Assembly: GCA_047623555.1 (NCBI GenBank)
Contig: JBLHMP010000024.1
Span: 1 to 47,913, forward strand
Direction: 5' to 3'
Source: NORP181 sp047623555
GTDB lineage: Bacteria; Pseudomonadota; Alphaproteobacteria; Rhodobacterales; Rhodobacteraceae
Length of the DNA stretch: 47,913 bases
This document shows positions 34,782 through 42,787 of the stretch, piece after piece. Below the pieces are notes generated by a model. The model had not been told where the DNA came from. It did not search any database and worked only from the letters and a program-made list of their open reading frames with translations. The translations under genes were made by a program, and so were the position numbers. How positions within the stretch are numbered: the stretch's first letter is position 1; every line of letters starts with the position of its first letter.

Positions 34782-36910
34782 CAGTTGCGTGCCGCGCGAA
34801 TCAGGCTCAGGATGTCCTGTGCCGCCTTGGGGATATTGGTGCCCGGACCAAAGATCGCTTTGACGCCATGGTCGTACAGGAACTGGTAATCCTGTTGCGG
34901 AATGACGCCGCCGCAGATCACGATAATGTCGCCTGCTCCGGCCTCGTTCAGCGCCTCAACCAATTGCGGTGCCAACGTTTTATGCCCGGCGGCCTGACTG
35001 GAAATGCCGATCACATGCACGTCGTTATCCAACGCGTCTTGCGCCGCCTCGGCCGGAGTTTGAAACAGCGGCCCTACATCAACGTCAAAGCCAATATCCG
35101 CAAACGCTGTGGCGATTACCTTGGCGCCCCTATCATGGCCGTCCTGACCCATTTTAACCACCAGCATGCGCGGGCGGCGGCCCTCTTCTTCGGCAAAGTC
35201 CTCAACCGATTTCTGGATCGCGGCAAAGCCTTCGTCGCCTTCATAGGCGGCACCATAAACACCGGCCAGCGTTCTCACTTCGGCGCGGTGGCGTCCGAAT
35301 ATCTCTTCCATTGCCATGCTGATTTCCCCTACAGTGGCCCGCGCGCGCGCCGCATCAATTGCCGCCTCAAGCAGATTGCCACCGTCCTTTGCGCAACGTG
35401 TGATCTCGGTCAAAGTGGCTTCAACTGCTGCGTCATCCCGCGTACTGCGAATCTGATTAAGCCGGACAATCTGACTGTCGCGCACGGCAGCATTGTCGAT
35501 ATCCAGAATGTCGATCGCATCTTCTTCCTTTAGCCGGTATTTGTTGACACCAACAATCACCTCGTCACCGCGATCAATCCTGGCCTGCCGCGTCGCCGCG
35601 GCCTCTTCAATGCGCAGTTTCGGCATGCCGCTGGCCACGGCCTTGGTCATGCCGCCCATTTCCTCGACTTCCTCGATCAATTTCCACGCCTCTTCGGCCA
35701 GATCATGGGTTAGCTTTTCAACGTAATACGACCCGGCCAGCGGATCGACGACATTGGTGACGCCGGTTTCTTCCTGCAGGATCAGCTGAGTGTTGCGTGC
35801 AATCCGGGCACTGAAATCGGTAGGCAAGGCAATCGCCTCATCGAGCGCATTAGTATGCAGGCTTTGGGTGCCACCAAGCGCCGCCGCCATCGCCTCATAT
35901 GCGGTACGCACGACGTTGTTATACGGGTCTTGTTCTTGCAGTGACACGCCAGATGTCTGGCAATGCGTGCGTAACATCAAAGATTTAGGGTTCTTTGCAC
36001 CAAATTCGGTCATGATCCGATGCCACAACAAACGCGCCGCGCGCAGCTTTGCCGCCTCCATGAAAAAGTTCATGCCGATGCAAAAGAAAAAGCTAAGGCG
36101 CCCAGCAAAACTATCCACATCCATACCGCGTGCAATCGCTGTGCGCACATATTCACGGCCATCCGCCAGCGTATAGGCCAGTTCCTGCACGAGGTTCGCA
36201 CCGGCCTCTTGCATGTGATAGCCCGAGATCGAGATACTGTTGAACTTCGGCATCTCAGCGCTGGTGAATTCGATAATATCCGCCACGATCCGCATCGACG
36301 GTTCTGGTGGGTAAATATAGGTATTGCGGACCATAAATTCCTTCAGAACATCGTTCTGAATGGTGCCGGCAAGCACCGATCTGTCATGGCCCTGCTCTTC
36401 GCCCGCGACGATGAAACTGGCCAAAATCGGGATCACTGCGCCGTTCATCGTCATTGACACCGACACTTTGTCCAGCGGGATGCCGTCAAACAGGATTTTC
36501 ATATCCTCAACGCTGTCAATCGCCACGCCAGCCTTGCCGACATCGCCAACAACACGCGGGTGGTCGCTGTCATAGCCCCGGTGGGTGGCAAGATCAAACG
36601 CAACCGATACGCCCTGCTGACCCGCCGCCAGCCCCCGACGATAGAATGCGTTGGACTTTTCGGCGGTTGAAAACCCGGCATATTGCCGGATTGTCCACGG
36701 GCGGCCGGCATACATCGTTGCCTTGACGCCGCGCGTATAGGGGGCGGCGCCCGGAATGGTGCCCATATGGGTGACACCCTCCAGATCATCCTCGGTATAG
36801 ACCGGCTGAACCTCGATACCCTCAAGCGTCGTCCAGGTCAGGTCTTTGATCGGGCGACCGCGCAGTTCGGCCTTAGCCAGTGCCTGCCAATCGTCTTTCT
36901 TCGTGGTCAT
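34781..36910 (-). CDS. scpA: Methylmalonyl-CoA mutase
   Basis: 709-residue adenosylcobalamin-dependent mutase converting (R)-methylmalonyl-CoA to succinyl-CoA. The large catalytic domain contains RPWTIRQYAGFSTAEKSNAF, and the C-terminal B12-binding domain carries the DxHxxG signature as GQDGHDRGAKVIATAF, with the lower-ligand His in that motif. Single polypeptide, full length. The ribosome-binding site is AGAGGA. The start overlaps the sulfotransferase-like gene's end by 38 bases. It completes the propionate pathway with pccA and pccB. Confidence 0.97.
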   Translation of the reverse strand: MTTKKDDWQALAKAELRGRPIKDLTWTTLEGIEVQPVYTEDDLEGVTHMGTIPGAAPYTRGVKATMYAGRPWTIRQYAGFSTAEKSNAFYRRGLAAGQQGVSVAFDLATHRGYDSDHPRVVGDVGKAGVAIDSVEDMKILFDGIPLDKVSVSMTMNGAVIPILASFIVAGEEQGHDRSVLAGTIQNDVLKEFMVRNTYIYPPEPSMRIVADIIEFTSAEMPKFNSISISGYHMQEAGANLVQELAYTLADGREYVRTAIARGMDVDSFAGRLSFFFCIGMNFFMEAAKLRAARLLWHRIMTEFGAKNPKSLMLRTHCQTSGVSLQEQDPYNNVVRTAYEAMAAALGGTQSLHTNALDEAIALPTDFSARIARNTQLILQEETGVTNVVDPLAGSYYVEKLTHDLAEEAWKLIEEVEEMGGMTKAVASGMPKLRIEEAAATRQARIDRGDEVIVGVNKYRLKEEDAIDILDIDNAAVRDSQIVRLNQIRSTRDDAAVEATLTEITRCAKDGGNLLEAAIDAARARATVGEISMAMEEIFGRHRAEVRTLAGVYGAAYEGDEGFAAIQKSVEDFAEEEGRRPRMLVVKMGQDGHDRGAKVIATAFADIGFDVDVGPLFQTPAEAAQDALDNDVHVIGISSQAAGHKTLAPQLVEALNEAGAGDIIVICGGVIPQQDYQFLYDHGVKAIFGPGTNIPKAAQDILSLIRAARN

Positions 36911-37793
36911 AATATCGTCCTCTTGTCAGGTCTGTCGGAGGCGGATTCATGTCCGCCCGTTTTTTATTCGGATCTGTGATCAGCGTTGCCAGCCCATCGG
37001 CGCCCGCCGCCAGCCACATCAAATCGTCACTGTATGTTTCGCGCATCGCGGCAATCTGGCTTGCTGCAAACGGTTGCCAACGCCCCTCGCCTGCGGGCAA
37101 ACCCTTGGTCAGCTCACGCAATTCGGGCAATCGTGGTGTGGCATTCAGCCAATCGCGTGCGTGGGTTTTCGGCGAGGCCCGCCCGGTTATCACCGACAAT
37201 TGCATGTCCGGCTGGCCGGAAAACTCTTCAAACGGGAGCACCTTTATCCGCGCATTCGGGACTGCGCAGGCCACATCGGTCACCACATCGCGCCAACTGC
37301 GTGGCCCAAACGTCAACCGTTCTAGCAATTGATGCACCGGCACCCCCATGCCCCGTGTCAGCCCATAGCCAAGCGATGAGGCCCAGAAAAGCTCGGGCGA
37401 GCGCACATTCAGGATAACATCGGTAATCTGGCCGCCAAACGCATGGGCATAGCGCGCCATCCGTTCGCCAACACCGCAATATAGTTCCCCCATACGTAGG
37501 TTTTCGCGCACGGTGCCCAGCATGTTTTCGTCACTGACCACCAACGTTTTGATCCCCGAAGCCGCCGTTCGGGCACAATGAAGCTGAACACGCCCCGCCG
37601 CCCGCTGTTGCAAATTGCGCCCGGTGGCTATGTGTGGCCGCGGCATCAGACCGCTAAACAGCCCGTTGCGGGTGCGACGTGGTCCCCAAAACCCAATACC
37701 ACAGCGTTCAAGCCGCTCTGCGTTCTGTCGCATGTAGTGCTGAAATGTCGTCGTTGCGCAACGATGTGCGCCAATATGCAAAATTATATCCAT
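36873..37793 (-). CDS. Sulfotransferase-like protein
   Basis: 306 residues. The N-terminal DIILHIGAHRCATTTFQHYM matches the PAPS-binding 5' phosphosulfate loop of sulfotransferase-like proteins (GAHxxxTTxxQ). Later RSPELFWASSLGYGL corresponds to the 3' phosphate-binding region. No signal peptide. The start at 37793 is chosen because the motif begins there; the frame is open further upstream. It overlaps the mutase gene, an arrangement I recall as recurrent in the Roseobacter group, but a link to propionate metabolism is not evident. Confidence 0.75.
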   Translation of the reverse strand: MDIILHIGAHRCATTTFQHYMRQNAERLERCGIGFWGPRRTRNGLFSGLMPRPHIATGRNLQQRAAGRVQLHCARTAASGIKTLVVSDENMLGTVRENLRMGELYCGVGERMARYAHAFGGQITDVILNVRSPELFWASSLGYGLTRGMGVPVHQLLERLTFGPRSWRDVVTDVACAVPNARIKVLPFEEFSGQPDMQLSVITGRASPKTHARDWLNATPRLPELRELTKGLPAGEGRWQPFAASQIAAMRETYSDDLMWLAAGADGLATLITDPNKKRADMNPPPTDLTRGRYYDHEERRLAGTG

Positions 37794-37970
37794 CGCAGAG
37801 GCGATCCTTTGACCTAAGGCCGCCCAAATCGGCCAATACACAGGGATTGACGCAATCATCCCGCGTATCCTCTGACAAAGCCGTTAACGTTAAAATTTTT
37901 GCGGTCCCCAGTAAAATCAACGGTCGCAATCCCCGCAACCAAGCCTATATTCGAAGCAACAGGAGATCGC

Positions 37971-38417
37971 ATGACCCGCATTCTAGCCATTGTTTTAACA
38001 GCACTTATCCCGCTTGCTGCATTGTCCCAGGACACCCCGGAACCAATGCCGATTGCGGTGGTCCAACCCGCCAGTGACAGCGAGTTGAATGAATTTTTAT
38101 GGAAAAACCGGCTCATAGTTGTCTTTGCAGACAGCCCCCAGGACCCACGGTATATCGAACAGATGGATTTGCTGAACGAAGAACTGGCCGCGTTGGGCGA
38201 ACGCGACGTACTGATTCTGACCGACACCGACCCCAAGGCCCTGTCGCCCATCCGCACCAAACTGCGCCCGCGTGGGTTTTCAATGGTGCTGGTCGGCAAG
38301 GATGGCGGCGTTAAACTGCGCAAACCCCGCCCCTGGACCGTGCGGGACATCAGCCGATCCATCGACAAATTCCCCGACCGCCAACGCGAAGTCGAAGACC
38401 GGCGGGTCGGGCAATGA
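37971..38417 (+). CDS. DUF4174 secreted protein
   Basis: 148 residues. Signal peptide MTRILAIVLTALIPLAALSQ is followed by a thioredoxin-like-sized domain (FLWKNRLIVVFADSPQDPRY, RDVLILTDTDPKA, FSMVLVGKDGGVKLRK) typical of DUF4174. There is no CxxC motif, so a disulfide-exchange role is not expected. Good ribosome-binding site (AGGAGA). Divergent from the sulfotransferase-like gene. Periplasmic, function unknown. Confidence 0.85.
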   Translation: MTRILAIVLTALIPLAALSQDTPEPMPIAVVQPASDSELNEFLWKNRLIVVFADSPQDPRYIEQMDLLNEELAALGERDVLILTDTDPKALSPIRTKLRPRGFSMVLVGKDGGVKLRKPRPWTVRDISRSIDKFPDRQREVEDRRVGQ

Positions 38418-38454
38418 TGTTGCCGTTCAGATAGGGCCCAACCGGTCATTTAGC

Positions 38455-40455
38455 TCACTCAAATTCCATGATTATATCGTCCACGGCCAGGCTCTCACCG
38501 GCGACCGTGTTGACTTTGCTCACCACAGACGTCTTTTCAGCCCGCAGGATGTTTTCCATCTTCATCGCCTCAACGGTACATAGCGCCTGGCCTTCCTGAA
38601 CCTCATCGCCAACTTCAACGTTAACTTTGACGATCAGCCCCGGCATCGGGCAGAGCAGAAATTTTGAGGTATCAGCCGGCACTTTCTCCGGCATCAGATC
38701 GGCCAACTCGGCCTGACGCGGCGTGCGCACATGTACCTTAAGGTCGGCACCGCGTGACCGGATGCGGAACCCGCCGCTGATTTTACCAACCTTCAACACC
38801 AGCGGCGCCCCATCAACATCCAGTTCAGCCAATTGATCGCCCGGCGTCCAGTCACTGGCCACACGCAGCGTGCTGCCATCAGCAAATCGCACGGTAGAAC
38901 CATCGTGATCGGCCTCAATCACCACCTCAAAACGCGCGTCTTGCAGGGTCACAACCCAATCGCTACCAACCTTGCGTTCATGGTTGTCCATCCGCCCCGA
39001 CACCCGCGTGCGCCGGATTTCGGCCACCCGGTGCATCGCCGCACAGGACGCCGCAATCCGGCGCAGGTTTTCGTCGGGCAATGTCACACCTTCAAACCCA
39101 TCCGGGTATTCCTCGGCAATAAACGCCGTGGTCATGTCGCCGGCAATAAAGATCGGGTGATCCATCACAGCGGCCAGAAACGGCAGATTGTGGCCAATGC
39201 CCTCAACCTCAAACCGGTCCAATGCCACCCGCATCTGCTCAATTGCCTCACCCCGGGTCGGGGCCCATGTACACAGCTTGGCGATCATCGGGTCGTAATA
39301 CATGCTGATCTCGCCGCCCTCATAGACACCGGTATCATTGCGCACCACATGGGTGTCTGTCGTCACCTCGGTCGGTGGACGATAGCGGGTCAGACGGCCA
39401 ATCGACGGCAGAAAATTGCGATACGGGTTCTCAGCATAAAGCCGGTTTTCAATCGCCCAGCCGGTCAGTTTCACATCGTCTTGGGTGATGCTCAGCGGCT
39501 CGCCATTGGCCACCCGGATCATCTGTTCCACCAGATCAACGCCGGTAATCAGCTCGGTCACCGGATGTTCCACCTGCAGACGTGTGTTCATCTCAAGGAA
39601 AAAGAACTTCTTGTCCTTATCAACGATGAATTCCACCGTCCCGGCGCTGGTATAGCCCACCGCTTGCGCCAGCATCACCGCCTGTTCACCCATCGACTTG
39701 CGGGTGGCTTCGTCGAGAAACGGGCTTGGCGCTTCCTCAACAACCTTTTGGTTACGGCGCTGGATCGAACATTCGCGCTCACCCAGATAAATGCCGTTAC
39801 CATGTGCGTCGCACAGCACCTGAATTTCGATATGCCGCGGTTGGGTTACGAATTTCTCGATGAAAATCCGATCATCGCCGAAACTGTTGGCAGCTTCGTT
39901 CTTGGAGCTCTGAAAACCCTCTCGGCATTCGGCGTCATCCCAGGCAATCCGCATGCCTTTGCCACCACCACCGGCGCTGGCCTTGATCATCACCGGATAA
40001 CCAATTTCATTGCTGATTTTAACGGCCTCTTCGGCATCGGCAATCTCGCCCATATAGCCGGGTACAATGCTGACACCGGCCTCTTTGGCGATCTTCTTTG
40101 AGGTAATCTTGTCGCCCATCGATTCAATCGCGCCCACCGGAGGCCCGACAAACGCCACGCCTTCGGCCTCAAGCGCGCGGGCGAATTTGGCGTTCTCGGA
40201 CAGAAAACCATAACCGGGGTGCACCGCCTGTGCGCCGGATTCGCGAACCGCAGCCATCACTTTGTCGATGACAATATAGGACTGGTTGGCGGGCGACGGG
40301 CCGATGTGAATGGCCTCGTCCGCCATCTTTACATGCAGCGCCTGTTTGTCGGCATCTGAATAGATCGCCACGGTGGTGATCCCCATCTTGCGGGCCGATT
40401 TGATAACACGACAGGCGATTTCGCCCCGGTTGGCGATCAGAATTTTGCTGAACAT
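38455..40455 (-). CDS. pccA: Propionyl-CoA carboxylase alpha (biotin) subunit
   Basis: 666-residue biotin carboxylase/carrier protein. The N-terminal biotin carboxylase domain (MFSKILIANRGEIACRVI) has the ATP-grasp region KASAGGGGKGMRIAW, and the EMNTRLQVEHPVTE motif is conserved. A middle BT-like linker follows, and the C-terminal biotinyl domain carries VEAMKMEN, with the biotinylated Lys between the two Met. It carboxylates propionyl-CoA with PccB. Start at 40455 has AAAGGA upstream. Confidence 0.97.
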   Translation of the reverse strand: MFSKILIANRGEIACRVIKSARKMGITTVAIYSDADKQALHVKMADEAIHIGPSPANQSYIVIDKVMAAVRESGAQAVHPGYGFLSENAKFARALEAEGVAFVGPPVGAIESMGDKITSKKIAKEAGVSIVPGYMGEIADAEEAVKISNEIGYPVMIKASAGGGGKGMRIAWDDAECREGFQSSKNEAANSFGDDRIFIEKFVTQPRHIEIQVLCDAHGNGIYLGERECSIQRRNQKVVEEAPSPFLDEATRKSMGEQAVMLAQAVGYTSAGTVEFIVDKDKKFFFLEMNTRLQVEHPVTELITGVDLVEQMIRVANGEPLSITQDDVKLTGWAIENRLYAENPYRNFLPSIGRLTRYRPPTEVTTDTHVVRNDTGVYEGGEISMYYDPMIAKLCTWAPTRGEAIEQMRVALDRFEVEGIGHNLPFLAAVMDHPIFIAGDMTTAFIAEEYPDGFEGVTLPDENLRRIAASCAAMHRVAEIRRTRVSGRMDNHERKVGSDWVVTLQDARFEVVIEADHDGSTVRFADGSTLRVASDWTPGDQLAELDVDGAPLVLKVGKISGGFRIRSRGADLKVHVRTPRQAELADLMPEKVPADTSKFLLCPMPGLIVKVNVEVGDEVQEGQALCTVEAMKMENILRAEKTSVVSKVNTVAGESLAVDDIIMEFE

Positions 40456-40484
40456 TGGGTGTCCTTTGAGATGGGTGTCTGACA

Positions 40485-40525
40485 ACAAAAATCACCGGTC
40501 CCGAACGCAATGTTCAGGCCGGTGA
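40485..40525 (-). terminator. Rho-independent terminator before pccA
   Basis: On the minus strand a TCACCGG/CCGGTGA stem closes over an inner GAAC/GTTC hairpin and is followed directly by TTTTTGTTG. It should end the transcript of the small lipoprotein gene at 40570-40776, leaving pccA on its own promoter. Confidence 0.8.
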
Positions 40526-40569
40526 ATGAAGTTTTGAGATGGGAAAAAGCGGCGCGCCGAAGCGCGGAA

Positions 40570-40776
40570 TCAGTTACATTTGCGCGGGTTTTCTTTGCAA
40601 TAAAGCACGTTGGCCGCAGCCCCTGCCGCCAGACCGACGACCGGATTGCCATTAAGCAGGACCGCGGTGCCGACCCCGGCCGCGCCTCCAAGGAGCGCCT
40701 GCTCTCCGGTTGTGTCGCCACAGGCCGCAAGGCCGCCGCATACCGCCAAGACTGTCCAAATTTTTGTTGCTCGCAT
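40570..40776 (-). CDS. Small lipoprotein of unknown function
   Basis: 68 residues. Lipoprotein signal MRATKIWTVLAVCGGLAACG with lipobox LAAC. The mature part is short, Gly/Ala-rich and hydrophobic (LLGGAAGVGTAVLLNG, then GLAAGAAANVLYC), with a terminal Cys-Lys-rich end (YCKENPRKCN). Glycine-zipper-like pattern. The frame extends 18 codons upstream, but the lipobox fixes the start. It is followed by a strong terminator. Function unknown. Confidence 0.78.
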   Translation of the reverse strand: MRATKIWTVLAVCGGLAACGDTTGEQALLGGAAGVGTAVLLNGNPVVGLAAGAAANVLYCKENPRKCN

Positions 40777-41125
40777 CTTGTCGATCCTTGTTTTTTTCTC
40801 GTGACTGCTGCGCGCATCAAGCCCGCACAACGTGTCACGCGCAAGGGTTCACCGGCGCAGGGACGACAACCGGCAATTCCGTGCCGATACAATAGAGTGC
40901 TGAATTTAAAGAAAGAAACGGGCAGGTTATTCTCTGGGGGAATAACCTGCCCGAGGTGGAGAGGGGTAACGTATCGTGTATTTGCAGTGGCCACGGGGAT
41001 ATTGTTGCCAGCTACCCTTTGACTGATGCCGGTAACGACGCGAAACACCAACCCCTGATTACAACCAATCCGAGAGTGGGCCGATTTACGCCGACTTTTG
41101 CGCCCTATGTGCAAAAACACGCCGA
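40777..41125. other. Gene-free stretch with a perfect 13-bp hairpin
   Basis: No convincing coding region in 349 bases. It contains the promoter region of the small lipoprotein and, at 40920-40952, the stem GGGCAGGTTATTC/GAATAACCTGCCC with a 7-base loop. On the minus strand this stem is followed by the T-rich GTTTCTTTCTTT, as expected for a terminator of the gene at 41126-41473. Nothing else recognised. Confidence 0.65.
40920..40952 (-). terminator. 13-bp perfect hairpin terminator
   Basis: Stem GGGCAGGTTATTC/GAATAACCTGCCC without mismatch, 7-base loop, followed on the minus strand by GTTTCTTTCTTT. The nearest upstream minus-strand gene ends at 41126, about 170 bases away, so the transcript would have a long 3' untranslated region. 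Confidence 0.7.
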
Positions 41126-41473
41126 TCATTCGTCAAACGCATCCGGAAACGAGGCCCGCGCAAGCGAAACGTTAATGACCAGCATCGCCTCATAGCTCTC
41201 AGGATCAAACGGATCTTCGGCGGCAATGACTTCGCGCCCAAACAACCAACTAAGCCGCCCAGCATCCAGGTTGCCACGCTCAAACGGTTCGTCACCGAAA
41301 TTCTGCAACAACGCCGACATAAACGCCGTATCCGCACGGCGGTCTCCTGGGCGGCGATCCGCATAGCGTTCGCGGTTGGTGATGGGGGTGATACCCTTGG
41401 CATTAGAGCGCCGAATGGTGAACTGATAATCAGTACCAACAAGACGCCCGGGAAAGCCGCGGTGTTTTAGCAT
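41126..41473 (-). CDS. Hypothetical protein in the pcc cluster
   Basis: 115 residues, no signal peptide, no membrane segment. It is rich in Arg in the first half (RRSNAKGITPITNRERYADR) and acidic at the C-terminus, with RLSWLFGREVIAAEDPFDPE in the middle. The family is not recognised. ATG 41473 is chosen over 41485 because GAGGG lies five bases upstream. It follows the 47-residue lipoprotein by 69 bases on the same strand. Confidence 0.65.
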   Translation of the reverse strand: MLKHRGFPGRLVGTDYQFTIRRSNAKGITPITNRERYADRRPGDRRADTAFMSALLQNFGDEPFERGNLDAGRLSWLFGREVIAAEDPFDPESYEAMLVINVSLARASFPDAFDE

Positions 41474-41542
41474 CGGCACCCTCATGAGACAGGGCGCGCG
41501 TTGCGATGTGAGGCCAGCGCAATTGCCGGCCCCGCAACGTGG

Positions 41543-41686
41543 TTACTTAAATTTGCCAGTATAGGCTGGCTCGACCGAAATAGGTTCCGGATCGACCACG
41601 ACAAATTCTTCTTCGTAATTGTTCGTGCATGCGGCAACGACGGCCATAAGACCGACCATTGCCAGTAATTTGATGCTCTTTGACAT
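41543..41686 (-). CDS. 47-residue lipoprotein
   Basis: A very small gene, easily missed. It encodes a lipoprotein signal (SIKLLAMVGLMAVVAAC; Cys at 20) followed by a 27-residue tail, EEEFVVVDPEPISVEP and then AYTGKFK. The ribosome-binding site is strong (AGGAGA, six bases before ATG). The peptide matches a pattern I recall beside propionyl-CoA carboxylase genes in other Rhodobacteraceae (an acidic VVDPEPI segment and YTGK end). Envelope-anchored, function unknown. Confidence 0.85.
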   Translation of the reverse strand: MSKSIKLLAMVGLMAVVAACTNNYEEEFVVVDPEPISVEPAYTGKFK

Positions 41687-41900
41687 CTAAGTCTCCTGAC
41701 TATGTAATCGAAACGAACAAGGCCATTTGACCCCGCCTGCCTCAGTTCCGAATATGCGGTTGCTTTTGTACAACCAGCGCCGATCATAGCCGAATTGACG
41801 TCGTTTTGGTATTGCTGAGGGCGATCCAATGGGGTTTGTGTCTCCAAAGCCTCAACAGCCTTGTTAGATGAGTTATGTCTCGCAACATGTTGTGGGTGCA

Positions 41901-42299
41901 TCAAAATTCCTCCCAGATACAGCGGCTGGATTTAGGCATATAAGCCTCAAAAAATTGCGTGGCTTCGGGTGCCGAAGCCCCGAATGGCACGTCCCGGTCA
42001 GACAATGAGATCACCACCCGCGCCGGAGTTAACGCATATTCCTGCAAGTAAGGAAGCACCAGCATCTCGCATAAATGATCCATGTCCGGCGCAGCTATAT
42101 CATAGCTCACCGAGCCACCCTGACGTGATATTTCCGGCGCAATAAATCGAAACCGCACCCAAACCTCGCCCGGCTGCTCGTCAATCAGCACCTCGGTCAG
42201 CGTCACCAGCTGCCCCGATGGCACCTGCATCTGCTGCGCCCATGCTGACCCTGCCAGCATGCACGATATGACCAACGCCAGGATCACGACCTTGATCAT
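41901..42299 (-). CDS. DUF6497 family secreted protein
   Basis: 132 residues with signal peptide VVILALVISCMLAGSAWA (cleavage probably before QQMQVP). The mature domain begins QVPSGQLVTLTEVLIDEQPG and contains two Cys (near 78 and 128) that may pair. DUF6497 assignment is from memory of this gene's recurrent place beside pccA/pccB. Its start overlaps the cupin gene's stop by four bases. Function unknown; sometimes mislabelled as an acetolactate synthase. Confidence 0.8.
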   Translation of the reverse strand: MIKVVILALVISCMLAGSAWAQQMQVPSGQLVTLTEVLIDEQPGEVWVRFRFIAPEISRQGGSVSYDIAAPDMDHLCEMLVLPYLQEYALTPARVVISLSDRDVPFGASAPEATQFFEAYMPKSSRCIWEEF

Positions 42300-42709
42300 G
42301 GCACGGTTTCATCCTGTGTTTCAAATTCCGCAGGCGAGATGATTTCGATCAGTTCCATATCATCGGAATGGCGCACTTCGCGGTGTTTGATGCCGGGGGG
42401 TTGCAGCACACACGACCCTTCGCGCAGGATCTGTTCGCCACCTCCGTGTTCTTTGGGGCCTTCGTATTCAAACACCACCCAGCCCTTGGTCACATAGACC
42501 ATCTGGAAATCAAGGTCATGGGAATGCCACGCCGCAGGGCTCTCAACCCCCGGCACCGCCCGGATCACATGCGCGCCGAACTTGCCTTTGGTCGCCGCGT
42601 TTATGCCCAGATCACGGTATTCAAAGAACGCCCGCAGGCCTTGGCCTTCGAACTTACCGTCATCAGCGTGAGAGACGGTAAAGGCTTGGTTTTTGTAGAG
42701 TTGGGTCAT
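42296..42709 (-). CDS. Cupin domain protein
   Basis: 137-residue single-cupin protein. The first motif lies around WHSHDLDFQMVYVTKGWVVF (two His plus an acidic residue as metal ligands) and the second around SCVLQPPGIKHREVRH (His ligand). Probably a metal-binding small-molecule enzyme or sensor. Start 42709 has GAGGAA upstream; the longer frame overlaps the inverted repeat and is rejected. Co-transcribed with the DUF6497 gene by ATGA overlap. Confidence 0.85.
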   Translation of the reverse strand: MTQLYKNQAFTVSHADDGKFEGQGLRAFFEYRDLGINAATKGKFGAHVIRAVPGVESPAAWHSHDLDFQMVYVTKGWVVFEYEGPKEHGGGEQILREGSCVLQPPGIKHREVRHSDDMELIEIISPAEFETQDETVP

Positions 42710-42721
42710 ATTAAAATTCCT

Positions 42722-42780
42722 CGTAGGGTGTGCATTCTGCGCACCACTCCGGTGAAGGTGCGCAGAATGCACACCCTACG
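42722..42780. repeat. Perfect 59-bp inverted-repeat element
   Basis: Two exact 24-bp arms (42722-42745 and 42757-42780, outer end CGTAGGGTGTGCATTCTGCG) around an 11-base loop. It lies seven bases past the pccB stop on the minus strand and is immediately upstream of the cupin gene's ribosome-binding site. No transposase. It is probably a small non-autonomous repeat and may act as a terminator or mRNA-end element. Confidence 0.9.
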
Positions 42781-42787
42781 CGGTTTA

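Noticed and set aside
37880..37900. TTAACGTTAA considered as a CtrA box
   Set aside because: The spacing between TTAA half-sites is two bases, not the seven expected for CtrA.
38833..40101. 422-codon plus-strand frame opposite pccA
   Set aside because: Pure antisense shadow of a high-GC gene: His/Arg-rich, no motif, and pccA on the other strand is complete and conserved.
40576..40606. TTTGCAA-like sequences near the small lipoprotein, considered as further PccR sites
   Set aside because: They lie inside the coding sequence and lack a full TTTGCAAA palindrome.
40437..41129. 230-codon minus frame covering the small lipoprotein and the gene-free stretch
   Set aside because: The lipoprotein in another frame has a clear lipobox; this frame has no family features and crosses two terminator hairpins.
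41482..41904. 140-codon minus frame between DUF6497 and the 115-residue protein
   Set aside because: The 47-residue lipoprotein in another frame of the same strand has a strong ribosome-binding site and lipobox and accounts for the coding signal.
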